Assembly: GCA_934546745.1 (NCBI GenBank)
Contig: CAKTDV010000030.1
Span: 1 to 19,894 of the forward strand
Origin: an uncultured Desulfovibrio sp.
Lineage (GTDB): Bacteria > Desulfobacterota > Desulfovibrionia > Desulfovibrionales > Desulfovibrionaceae
Length of the DNA stretch: 19,894 bases
Direction of reading: 5' to 3'
The position numbers and the translations under genes were made by a program. This document shows positions 7,810-14,201 of this stretch, piece by piece; within the stretch, counting starts at the first letter, position 1, and every line of letters starts with the position of its first letter. Below the pieces are notes generated by a model that did not search any database, had not been told where the DNA came from, and worked only from the letters and a program-made list of their open reading frames with translations.

Positions 7810-8697
7810 CTAGCTCCTTTTTTCGAAAAGATTCTTAGCCTGACCAAGAATTTCATCAAAATGTTTTCTGCGAAGACATGCCACACACGCACAAGTGGGG
7901 ATGGTAATTCGATATGCAGGACCTGAAAATTGCTTGACCAACAAGCCTCCCCCCAAAGCCCATCCCACAGGAGATGCAAAGGCAAGTCGAGGAGATGCAA
8001 AAGCGGCAATTCGCCCGAAACCTACAAGAGCTCCTCCTTTTATTCCATCTTTTATTCCATCTTTTATTCCATCCTTTATCCCATCTGTAACATCATTAAA
8101 TATACTTATAGTTTTTCTATTTATAATATCTTTGCTACTACTTATAATATTCACTATAAAATCTATATCTAAATTTATATTTATAGACAACATGTCTACT
8201 ATATACTCAAGCAATTTTGTTTCCATAACATAAACAGTCGCATTCTTTGTTTTTTCTAAGCTTAATTTATCACAAACATCTATTAATATCTCCTCATACA
8301 GAACACCAGTCTTTCTCACACTATTTACAATAGAATCTCCACCATACATTTGTATTTTCGCTGCAATATATTTCCATGATTTTCTATCATGTTCATTAGG
8401 AATAAAACGATCTTTAATATTTTCAATCCTATCTTTACAAAATATATTCTCCAACTTTCTTAAATCTCCTTCAGAAAGTTCCTGAAGAAAATCAAGATCT
8501 TTGTCTTCTTTATAGTTATGCGAACAACTCTGCAAGAACTCGTTGCCCCTAAGAACTCGTTGCCCCTCTGCAAGAACTCGTTGCCCCGCAGCTTGGATTT
8601 TCTTGGAATAAGGCGATTTTTTCAAGACAGCCCCCCCAGCAAGACAGAGCGAAAGAGAATCGAGGTTGAGGCTCAACGCATCCAGCAGCAAATCCAT
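7810..8697 (-). CDS. YaaW / UPF0174 family protein with repeat-bearing extension
   Basis: This is a 295-residue protein of the YaaW (UPF0174) family. The core starts near residue 67 with DLDFLQELSEGDLRKLENIF. It continues with a block from SWKYIA to YGGDSIVN (about 107-125) and GVLYEEILIDVCDKL (131-145), and ends in a hydrophobic Gly/Ala segment and SGPAYRITIP...ACLRR (258-277). These match E. coli YaaW as I recall it. No biochemical role is established. Two features are unusual: a 66-residue N-terminal extension with GQRVL repeats, and a DGIK repeat of four units (205-220) just before the hydrophobic segment. The chosen ATG has AAGGAG five bases before it; an ATG at 8730 has no such site. 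It forms a coupled pair with the TM gene downstream. Confidence 0.8.
   Translation of the reverse strand: MDLLLDALSLNLDSLSLCLAGGAVLKKSPYSKKIQAAGQRVLAEGQRVLRGNEFLQSCSHNYKEDKDLDFLQELSEGDLRKLENIFCKDRIENIKDRFIPNEHDRKSWKYIAAKIQMYGGDSIVNSVRKTGVLYEEILIDVCDKLSLEKTKNATVYVMETKLLEYIVDMLSININLDIDFIVNIISSSKDIINRKTISIFNDVTDGIKDGIKDGIKDGIKGGALVGFGRIAAFASPRLAFASPVGWALGGGLLVKQFSGPAYRITIPTCACVACLRRKHFDEILGQAKNLFEKRS
8038..8085. repeat. Four 12-bp tandem repeats in the YaaW-like gene
   Basis: TTTTATTCCATC is repeated three times exactly (8038, 8050, 8062), followed by one variant copy at 8074. It encodes DGIK four times on the minus strand. Twelve-base units keep the frame, so copy number could change the length of the linker before the hydrophobic segment without breaking the protein. 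Confidence 0.95.
8534..8587. repeat. Three 16-bp direct repeats in the YaaW-like gene
   Basis: AAGAACTCGTTGCCCC occurs at 8534-8549, 8551-8566 and 8572-8587. The distances between starts are 17 and 21 bp, so the copies are read in two frames: GQRVL twice, then GNEFL. Confidence 0.95.
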
Positions 8698-9093
8698 GTC
8701 TCCTCCTTGGGCAGAGCATTTCTTGACCATTTAATCCTATGTGTATTTTGTACGTTTTTTTCAAAAAAAAAGCAACTTTTTTATGTGAAAGTGGCTAACA
8801 TACCGCCCTTACTGGAAAAAACAAGAGCTTACCGGGCGGTATGCCAGCAGCTTACCGGTCAAGTAACCTGTCGAGGAATTTTTCTGGGGAGCGCTGATGG
8901 GAGGATGGGGGCGTGGGAGAGAACAGGAGAAGGCGCAACAGCCCTGTTCCCCGACTTCCTTCCAAGGAAGAAAGAGGCGTTGGCGGGCAGTTTTGACGCA
9001 TGGCGATGTGTGGCCTCACCACAGTCAATGATTTCAAGATGTTAGAGAGATGCCCCAAAAAGAACGCCAAAACGGCCCCCTCCCCAGTGAAGA
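8698..9093. other. Gene-free junction of about 400 bp
   Basis: No convincing gene is seen. The left end should carry the promoter of the YaaW-like gene; TTGCTT and TACAAA 17 bases apart on the minus strand (8739-8767) are a weak candidate. A 10-bp inverted repeat (CATACCGCCC at 8799-8808, complement at 8834-8843) stands out as a possible operator. GC rises from left to right across this stretch, marking the passage from the AT-rich island toward the prophage side. Confidence 0.35.
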
Positions 9094-9131
9094 AAGAGGC
9101 CGGTTACATCTTCCTGTAACCAGCCTCTTTT
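9094..9131 (-). terminator. Hairpin terminator behind the tRNA-Pro remnant
   Basis: AAGAGGCCGGTTAC pairs with GTAACCAGCCTCTT (one mismatch) around an 8-base loop, with T-rich bases on both sides, so it can act in both directions. It lies just downstream of the tRNA 3' end and is most simply the original terminator of the intact tRNA gene. Confidence 0.75.
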
Positions 9132-9142
9132 ATTGGTTTTTC

Positions 9143-9193
9143 TGGTCGGAGCGACTGGATTCGAACCAGCGGCCCCCTGCTCCCAAAGCAGGT
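9143..9193 (-). other. Attachment site: 3' half of a tRNA-Pro(UGG) gene
   Basis: On the minus strand the sequence runs from an anticodon arm (stem CCTGC/GCAGG, loop TTTGGGA, anticodon TGG) through a T-arm (GCTGG TTCGAAT CCAGT) to the acceptor strand CGCTCCG, discriminator A and encoded CCA. The 5' acceptor strand and D-arm are missing; beyond the anticodon arm the sequence is unrelated AT-rich DNA. Duplicated 3' tRNA segments of this kind are the mark left by tyrosine-recombinase integration. By orientation, the element that brought the duplication lies to the right and a complete tRNA-Pro should lie at its other end, outside the window. Confidence 0.85.
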
Positions 9194-9242
9194 ATATCAT
9201 ATCCTAACATCCTGAAATAAAATACATTTTACCTCCGCAATC

Positions 9243-9683
9243 GTGCCAAATGTGCCCAAAACTCCATTGAAAATGTGCCCGGAGTATGTGCCCGGGAATC
9301 CTCTCCTCACTAAAGATAAGATAATCCATGAAAAACACCTCTTTCAGCTTTACGGAACCTGTATTGTTTACGGCATAGAAAACAACCTTCAAAATCCTCC
9401 CTACGGCGTCTTCATCACGTCATGCGCCCTTTCCGAGACGGCAAGGAAAGTGGCCGATGCGCTCAGGCTCCATGTGCGCCAGCACATACCGATCAAGGAC
9501 TATCCCTGCATCAAATGCAATGTGGGCAAAGAGAAAGAAAAAATCTATCACCTTCCTTTTGATCAGCAATATGACAAAATAAAAATGACAAAGGGCAACG
9601 GCTGCTTCTATGCGGCGACCGTTGCCGAAGCCGAGGCCGCAGGGTTCCGGCGCGCCTGGCGCTGGCATGGGCAAAAATCCTGA
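9243..9683 (+). CDS. Sunset-domain protein, start uncertain or truncated
   Basis: The C-terminal half carries a short domain running CIKCNV....EKIYHLPFDQQYDKIKM, then GCFYAATVAEAEAAGFRRAW. This matches the pattern of sunset domains (IKGN...KIYH.P....YD.......F....EA.AAG.R.A), small modules related in look to Ada-type zinc sites and often found at the ends of phage or plasmid proteins. The frame is open from a GTG at 9243, but the first 15 codons lie within the ATGTGCCC repeats beside the attachment site and no ribosome site precedes any early start. The first half shows no conserved pattern. The reading is therefore either a small gene with a later start or the 3' remnant of a longer gene cut at integration. 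Confidence 0.5.
   Translation: MPNVPKTPLKMCPEYVPGNPLLTKDKIIHEKHLFQLYGTCIVYGIENNLQNPPYGVFITSCALSETARKVADALRLHVRQHIPIKDYPCIKCNVGKEKEKIYHLPFDQQYDKIKMTKGNGCFYAATVAEAEAAGFRRAWRWHGQKS
9250..9293 (+). repeat. ATGTGCCC direct repeats (candidate integrase arm sites)
   Basis: ATGTGCCC occurs three times at 9250-9257, 9273-9280 and 9286-9293, directly beside the tRNA-derived core. A fourth, shorter TGTGCCC lies at 9803-9809. Short direct repeats beside an att core are typical arm-type binding sites of tyrosine integrases. No integrase gene is in the window. Confidence 0.5.
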
Positions 9684-9989
9684 CCGCATGGCCTTGCCAC
9701 CCCATTCCCTTGACATTCTCTAAAAAATGTGGCGTTGTCGTCTCACGGTGCTCCTAACACCAACCACGGCGGACAACGCCACCCGTCAGCATGGCGCTTT
9801 TTTGTGCCCTTTTCCTTGAGGTCAAGATTTTTCTTGATGCTGGGCTACTATTGCGAACTATTTTTGCCGGGTGTTGCCGACATGTCCAGGGCTTCGGCCT
9901 AAAGGCGGCAAGCCGCTCCGTGGGCGGTTAGGAACACCCGGCATCGTCATTCCTAGGCGGTGCCAACATCCATCCACGGAGTTTGCACC
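9684..9989 (+). other. Leader region of the rha gene, rich in RNA structure
   Basis: This 306-bp stretch has no gene. It contains a hairpin with an 11-bp stem (GTGGCGTTGTC 9729-9739 with 9772-9782) and a second structure (9865-9943). A weak GGTCAAG/CTTGAT pair lies near 9818-9838. Twelve bases in the loop of the first hairpin (9747-9758) can pair with 9927-9938 at 11 of 12 positions. GGAG eight bases before the ATG at 9990 is the rha ribosome site. The presence of both structures upstream of an antirepressor-type gene recalls the c4 antisense arrangement of phages P1/P7. Confidence 0.45.
9865..9943 (+). ncRNA. Candidate structured RNA (c4-like) upstream of rha
   Basis: A perfect 11-bp stem (TGCCGGGTGTT at 9865-9875 with AACACCCGGCA at 9933-9943) closes a 79-nt unit. 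Inside are further pairings such as GGCTTCGGCC and GGCGGCAAGCCGC. The size, the closing stem and the place before a phage antirepressor gene recall c4 antisense RNAs. I matched no consensus and this remains a hypothesis; a plain leader structure is the alternative. Confidence 0.4.
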
Positions 9990-10024
9990 ATGTCTCAGGC
10001 CACACTTCTTCCCGCCCCCCTTAC

Positions 10025-10344
10025 CCAACGCGCCGTAAAGCCTCGCCCTTCAGGGCGGGGATATAAGGCGCACCTTGACTGGAATTTTTGCCTTTCTGCC
10101 TTTTGTGTGCTAACAGGTGACACGGCGGCAGGGCATGCCGTGTCAGCCTGTGGAGAGATAGTGAGACCTGGGGGAATAGGCGGTTGGTTCGTACCCGTAA
10201 AATTCCCCACGTGGGAATGTTTGCGGCGAAAACCAAGCCTTGTTCCTCTGGGCAGTCTCGTGGAAGCAGGAACCCGCTCAGGGATGCAATCGCAAGATTG
10301 CCTCCGCTGGGAATCCCCCGACTTTAGGCGGGGGAGGATGTCAA
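10025..10344 (+). mobile_element. IS200/IS605-type element without transposase (MITE/PATE), 320 bp
   Basis: The left end shows a subterminal hairpin CCTCGCCC-TTCA-GGGCGGGG (10041-10060). The right end shows CCCCC..GGGGG (10315-10334) followed by AGGATGTCAA. Both ends have the look of IS200/IS605-family ends, which are not inverted repeats of each other. The left flank is TTAC, a known target tetranucleotide of this family (as in IS608). There is no target duplication. Joining TTAC to the base after TCAA restores one open frame in rha (CTT ACC CCG TCC), which fixes both boundaries. The interior holds no tnpA and no intact tnpB, so the element would need enzymes supplied in trans. Confidence 0.85.
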
Positions 10345-10360
10345 CCCGTCCGTCTCTCTC
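10200..10360 (+). ncRNA. Candidate omega-RNA (TnpB guide RNA) at the IS605 right end
   Basis: In IS605-family elements the transcribed right end forms the TnpB omega-RNA scaffold, and the flanking bases act as guide. Here the right end holds a palindrome (ATTCCCCACGTGGGAAT, 10202-10218), then GCAATCGCAAGATTGC (10285-10300), then the terminal GGGGG hairpin ending GGATGTCAA at 10344. The guide would be the first 16 or so bases of the downstream rha part, CCCGTCCGTCTCTCTC. The start of the RNA is estimated. No tnpB gene is present in the window. Confidence 0.5.
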
Positions 10361-11015
10361 CACTCCGGCCGCCCGGCCACCACGTCCCGCGACGTTGCAA
10401 AAGTTTTTGGCAAGCGGCACGATAACATTGTTCGTTCCATTCAAGATCTCATCTCTAACACACCGGAATCATTTAGCGCACTCAATTTTGAGGCGGCTGA
10501 ATACACCGACGAACAAGGCAAGCCGCGCCCCATGTTCCTCCTCTACCGCGACGGCTTCATGCTGCTGGTGATGGGGTACACGTGCAAGAAGGCGCTGGCC
10601 GTCAAGCTGGCGTACAAACCGCATGGAAGCGGAACTTGCCAAGCGCCCCCGGCGGAAGAACATCGCCGACGACATCGTGCCCGCGCCACAGACGCCGGAA
10701 GAGGCCCGCCGGAAACGGTACCGCCGCTTTCTGGAGCGCGTGGAGGACACGCGGCTGGACGTCACGCGGCAGATCGAAGCCCTGCGCAATGACGCCATGA
10801 TGACGCTTCTGCCCCCGGAACTGTGGCTTCAGGGCGATCGCCTCATCGCAACGGCGCTCACGTGGCTGGACACATGGCTCGTGAAGGAGGTCACCAGCAT
10901 CCTGCCGGTGGACAGGAAAGAAAACGACACGCTGTTGCGGCTGCTCATGTGCGCCGCGTATATGCCCTGCGCGCCGGGACGCGCCTTTCTGAAGTAACCG
11001 GCACAGACAGCGGAA

Positions 11016-11053
11016 GCCCCCGTCCGGCGATGTACACCGGGCGGGGGCGTTTT
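11016..11053 (+). terminator. Rho-independent terminator after rha
   Basis: GCCCCCGTCCGG (11016-11027) pairs with CCGGGCGGGGGC (11037-11048) and is followed by GTTTT on the plus strand. It lies about 20 bases after the rha stop. Related bases occur, in the other orientation, beside the second micropeptide gene. Confidence 0.75.
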
Positions 11054-11119
11054 CTTGAAAGCGGCGGCCTTTTCGGGTAGGACGGCTGTGGGGCAGGCCT
11101 CCGAAAGGAGGGTGCGCCC

Positions 11120-11203
11120 ATGAGGCAGTTTCTCACAGCCGTCGCCGCGCAGGTCGTGGCTGGCGTCGTGGTTGCCCTTATTCTTCATTATCTGATGAAA
11201 TAA
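11120..11203 (+). CDS. 27-residue membrane micropeptide A
   Basis: A very short gene has a strong ribosome site (AAAGGAGG, eight bases before the ATG). It begins MRQFLTAVAAQVVAGVV and ends in a hydrophobic run and LHYLMK. This gives one membrane helix with a single basic residue in front and one at the end. It shares the pattern M-x-QFL-x-x-V-x-AQV-x-AG with a second micropeptide gene at 14202-14282 on the other strand. A strong terminator follows at 11281. Size and build recall type I toxin peptides or tiny holin-like peptides of phages; I cannot choose between them. The ribosome site and the conserved partner make it a real gene more likely than not. Confidence 0.65.
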   Translation: MRQFLTAVAAQVVAGVVVALILHYLMK

Positions 11204-11207
11204 GGCA

Positions 11208-11238
11208 GCCCCTGTAGGAACTGCAATCCTACAGGGGC
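11208..11238. repeat. Perfect 12-bp inverted repeat
   Basis: GCCCCTGTAGGA and its complement enclose a 7-base loop right after the micropeptide stop. No T-run follows on either strand, so it is more likely a stabilising or protein-binding hairpin than a terminator. Confidence 0.7.
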
Positions 11239-11280
11239 AAAAACTTTGGATAGATAAATCCGGAGGACTGCCCCGAACCT

Positions 11281-11320
11281 GAGCGGCGGGTGTTTAACGG
11301 ACACCCGTCGCTCTTTTTTT
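11281..11320 (+). terminator. Rho-independent terminator after micropeptide A
   Basis: GAGCGGCGGGTGT (11281-11293) pairs with ACACCCGTCGCTC (11301-11313) with a single G-U pair and is followed by seven T. It ends plus-strand transcripts just before the convergent late genes. Confidence 0.9.
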
Positions 11321-11369
11321 GTAAGGCTGTTCCGGCGGCCCGTCAAGGGCTTTGCGCGGCCTGTCATGG

Positions 11370-14012
11370 TTACCGGAAACCGCCGCCGCGCGCGATGGTG
11401 TGCGAGGGCGGGAAGAAGAACTCGCGCCCCTGCTGTTTTCTCATGCGCCGTTCCATGCGGCGCAGGCTGCCCGGGCTCAGCCATTCCTTTATATGGTAGA
11501 GGGCGGCGTAGTTCAGCGCGGCCCGCGTGTGCCACATGTTGATGAAGGGCGCGTTGTCGATGGCGGTCTGGATGAGCTGGTCGCGCGCCTGTCCCGGTTT
11601 GCCGTGGAGCAGCAGGGAGGGCAGCTTGGCCACGTCCTCCACCATGCCCGCCACAGGGCCGACAGCCGACGCCGTGAAACTGTTCCCAAAACGGGACGCC
11701 TCCCCGAACAGATAGTCCCCGAAAATGCCCAGCCCGCCCGATTGCAGGCAGGCGGCCAGCCAGCTGTCCATGTCGCGCGGATCGCGCGGCTTCTGTCCCC
11801 GGGCGATGTCCTTCAGCGTCATGGCCGCGTAGCCGAACGAGGCCATGAGCAGGCCGAAGCCCAGCACGCCGGGAATGTCGCGGGTCAGGGCGTCCGCCGC
11901 CGCGCCGACGCCAGCGCCGTAGCGCATTCCCTGCTGCCGCGATCCGCGCACCCAGCGGCGGCCCCCCAGCACACGCTGCATGTAGGCGACGGGGAAGCTC
12001 TTGAACTGCGTCACAAAGCGCCAGAATTCGCCCGCATACGTGCCGCGCCGCAGGCCCTGCCGGGTGACGGCGCGCAGGGCGTCGTCCGGCTCAATGATGG
12101 CGAAGCCCGTCTCGTCGGACAGCAGGGCGATCGCGTCCGTCCGCGCGCGTTCGCGCAGGCGGGCAAGCCCGGCCTCGCGGGCCGCGGCAAAGCGCGCGGC
12201 CCCCTCCGCATCCGCCGGAGGCGCGCCCCGCAGGCGCTCCGGCAGGAGATGTTCCAGCGCCGCGTCCGGCGGCGGCACGTCCACAGGCAGAAAGTAGCGG
12301 CGTCCGTCCTCGCCCACGGCGGTCATGGTGCGCAGCACGTCCCAGCGGGCCGCGTCCACGCCGTGCCATTGCAGCATGGCGCGCATGTCCGGCGCGAGGG
12401 CGTCCCAGCCGCGCGCCGCCGCATCGCCCAGCGACTGGGAGAGCCACAGCCCGTAGCCCGCCTTGCCCTGCTCGGTGATCCAGTTCAATCCCGTCCAGCG
12501 GAAAAGCCAGTTCTGGGCGCGGGCTATGCGGCCCGTCAGGCCGGCGTCCGCGTCCCAGGCCGCGCCCATGTGGCCCGTCAGCGCGTCCAGAAAGGCCCCG
12601 GCCTGCCCGGCGGCGGCGCGCCGCGTGGGGCCGTCGCGGTAGTTGTCCAGGTACTGCGTCACGCTCTTGAGGATGGCGGAGGGCCACGTTTCCCCGTTGC
12701 AGCGCATGGAAGCCGCCTTTATAAAAATGTCAGACGTGGCCGACAGCGCCGCCCCGCCCAGCTTGCTCAGGGTCTGCGTGGCGCGCAGCACGGCGGCGGC
12801 CTTCGCCAGCGTGGGGAACACGCACTCGTTGGCCTCGCCCGTCAGTTCGGCCAGTTGCTTTGCCGTCGCGCCGCTGCTCAGGCCGCGTGACATGGCCGCG
12901 TCCAGCTCCCGCAGGGCGCGTTGCCGCGCCGCATGATCCATCGCGCCGTCCGCATGGACGCGCGCGCGTTCACCGGCGATGAGCCGCCGCACGGCGGCTT
13001 CCGGGTCCGGCCCCAGCCGCTCCATGAGGGCCACGGCCCGCGCCATGCGATCCAGATGCCGCAGGGTGGCGTCAAAGAGATTTCCCGATCCGAAACGGTC
13101 ATTATATGTCACGGCGTCCCGACCGCTTTTGAAGTGCAGCACGCGCGCATGTTCCAGCGGGGCGGCCACGTCGCCGCCAGCGCCCCTCCCGCCGGAAGCG
13201 GGAAGGAAGGGGTTCTTGCCAAGCACAAGGGTGTCGTAGACGCCCTCCAGTATGCGCCGCACGGCCGCCTCGTCGCCCACGTCCCTGCCAAAGGTGCGCT
13301 CCCTGTCCAGCAGGGGCAGGATGGCGTCCGCCCAGGCTTTCTGTCCGGCCCGCAGGAGCTTTTCCGCGTCGTGGGTCTGTGGCGTCCAGCCCTCAAGGCG
13401 GCCCATGCCGCCGCCCGCCAGATTGAAGCGCAAGCGCGCCGCCTCGGTATGGCGGGCGATGGCGTCCGCCGTCTGGCGCACCAGCGGATCCGCCGCCGCG
13501 TCCGGTTCGCGCAGGGCGATGACGACGGCGTCGTGGAAGGCCTTGTCGCCCTGTATGCGCCGGAGGACGCCGCCCTTGCCACCCCCGTCCGCCCCATCCG
13601 CGCCGATGCGCTCCAGCTCACGCGCCAGCGGATCGGCCCAGCCAGAGAAGACGGCGCGCCGCTGGGCGGATATGGACTGCCGCGCGCCCGTGAAGCGGGC
13701 GGACCGCCCCACAAGCAGCGCCTGAAGGCCGTCCAGAAAATCGAAGCCCTCGGCCTGGGCGCGGCGGATGTCCCGCAGCGCCTCGTCGCGGCGCACGGCG
13801 GCCAGCATGGCCCGCCGCCGCTTCAGGGCCGTCAGCCGCTCCACCTCCGGCGAACGTTCCCGCCATGCCTGTTCCAGATTCTCCGGCGTGAGGCGGCCTT
13901 GCGCCCTGAGACGCGCCTTTTCCTCAAAAAGGGCGTCCACAATGTCCGCCGCCTGTTCCTCGCTCGCGCCCGCGTTCATGGCGACGCGCAGACAATCGGC
14001 CCGTGTTGCCAT
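11370..14012 (-). CDS. Large phage internal-virion-like protein, 880 aa
   Basis: This very large, Ala/Arg-rich protein has no enzyme motif I can identify. It begins MATRADCLRVAMNAGASEEQ with GGAG seven bases before the ATG; a longer frame upstream has no ribosome site. The first 100 residues are helical with charged repeats. The middle contains TLSKLGGAALSATSDIFIKAASMR, a stretch of the type seen in the giant internal or ejection proteins of podoviruses. A hydrophobic glycine-rich segment lies near 705-735 (DIPGVLGFGLLMASFGYAAMTL) and may insert into the membrane. The order of three consecutive genes of 780-900 codons near the prophage end supports a role in DNA ejection. It is separated from the upstream genes by a terminator, so it needs its own promoter. 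Role inferred from size and context. Confidence 0.7.
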   Translation of the reverse strand: MATRADCLRVAMNAGASEEQAADIVDALFEEKARLRAQGRLTPENLEQAWRERSPEVERLTALKRRRAMLAAVRRDEALRDIRRAQAEGFDFLDGLQALLVGRSARFTGARQSISAQRRAVFSGWADPLARELERIGADGADGGGKGGVLRRIQGDKAFHDAVVIALREPDAAADPLVRQTADAIARHTEAARLRFNLAGGGMGRLEGWTPQTHDAEKLLRAGQKAWADAILPLLDRERTFGRDVGDEAAVRRILEGVYDTLVLGKNPFLPASGGRGAGGDVAAPLEHARVLHFKSGRDAVTYNDRFGSGNLFDATLRHLDRMARAVALMERLGPDPEAAVRRLIAGERARVHADGAMDHAARQRALRELDAAMSRGLSSGATAKQLAELTGEANECVFPTLAKAAAVLRATQTLSKLGGAALSATSDIFIKAASMRCNGETWPSAILKSVTQYLDNYRDGPTRRAAAGQAGAFLDALTGHMGAAWDADAGLTGRIARAQNWLFRWTGLNWITEQGKAGYGLWLSQSLGDAAARGWDALAPDMRAMLQWHGVDAARWDVLRTMTAVGEDGRRYFLPVDVPPPDAALEHLLPERLRGAPPADAEGAARFAAAREAGLARLRERARTDAIALLSDETGFAIIEPDDALRAVTRQGLRRGTYAGEFWRFVTQFKSFPVAYMQRVLGGRRWVRGSRQQGMRYGAGVGAAADALTRDIPGVLGFGLLMASFGYAAMTLKDIARGQKPRDPRDMDSWLAACLQSGGLGIFGDYLFGEASRFGNSFTASAVGPVAGMVEDVAKLPSLLLHGKPGQARDQLIQTAIDNAPFINMWHTRAALNYAALYHIKEWLSPGSLRRMERRMRKQQGREFFFPPSHTIARGGGFR

Positions 14013-14082
14013 AGGTTGCTCCGTTGGTTGGGGGTATTGCCGCCCGGCGGGCTTGACGCGCCCGCAGGACAGGGGTATTCCT

Positions 14083-14119
14083 AAAAAACAGAGAGGGAGA
14101 TGACCTCCATCTCCCTCTC
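14083..14119 (-). terminator. Rho-independent terminator between micropeptide B and the 880-aa gene
   Basis: On the minus strand GAGAGGGAGATG pairs with CATCTCCCTCTC (14091-14102 with 14108-14119) and TGTTTTTT follows. It lies about 80 bases after the micropeptide stop. Confidence 0.9.
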
Positions 14120-14134
14120 CTTGGGGCAACCCTC

Positions 14135-14195
14135 TGACATAGTCCGGTTATGTCATCGTTTTACCGCCGTCGAAAAATCCACTTTTCGGCGGCGG
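14135..14195. repeat. Two hairpins behind micropeptide B
   Basis: CCGCCGTCGAAAA (14164-14176) pairs with TTTTCGGCGGCGG (14183-14195) over 13 bp with one G-U pair. TGACATA/TATGTCA (14135-14141 with 14149-14155) forms a second, palindromic hairpin that could be an operator. Both lie between the micropeptide stop and its terminator. Confidence 0.75.
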
Positions 14196-14201
14196 ACTCA
14201 T

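Larger units (their letters stand above)
9990..10997 (+). pseudogene. rha: Rha-type phage regulatory protein, disrupted
   Basis: The gene is seen in three pieces. Codons 1-12 (MSQATLLPAPLT) end at the TTAC at 10021-10024. A 320-bp insertion follows. From 10345 the frame continues with TSRDVAKVFGKRHDNIVRSIQDL and then LNFEAAEYTDEQGKPRPMFLLYRDGFMLLVMGYT, the hallmark of the Rha N-terminal domain found in phage antirepressor-like regulators. Near 10611-10622 the frame shifts where Rha proteins read ..AYI.AFNRMEAEL: MEAELAKRPRRK appears in another frame and stays open to 10997. Rha proteins act in lysogeny control. With an insertion and a frameshift this copy should be inactive, although the piece from the ATG at 10623 could be translated alone. 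The terminator at 11016-11053 ends the transcript. Confidence 0.8.

Noticed and set aside
8038..8085. CRISPR-like array
   Set aside because: The 12-bp units are directly tandem without spacers and are coding repeats; no other spaced repeat array was seen in the window.
8518..9045. Plus-strand frame of 175 codons over the YaaW-like 5' end and the junction
   Set aside because: The first part is antisense to the YaaW-like gene, the rest is unrelated junction DNA; no start signal.
9143..9193. Complete tRNA-Pro gene
   Set aside because: The D-arm and 5' acceptor strand are absent to the right of the anticodon arm, so only the 3' half is present.
9995..10444. Minus-strand frame of 149 codons across the IS605-type element
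   Set aside because: It is antisense to rha and the element ends, with no ribosome site; I saw no TnpA or TnpB motif in it.
9960..10571. Plus-strand frame spanning the IS605-type element and its flanks
   Set aside because: It reads in mixed phases through the insertion and does not match the Rha frame; it arises by chance across the element.
11352..12890. Long plus-strand reading frame of 512 codons opposite the 880-aa gene
   Set aside because: It is very rich in Arg, Ala, Gly and His, has no ribosome site, and is the mirror frame of a strongly GC-biased gene on the minus strand.
12921..14084. Plus-strand frame of 387 codons opposite the 880-aa gene
   Set aside because: Low-complexity composition and full overlap with a better supported minus-strand gene; typical antisense shadow in high-GC DNA.
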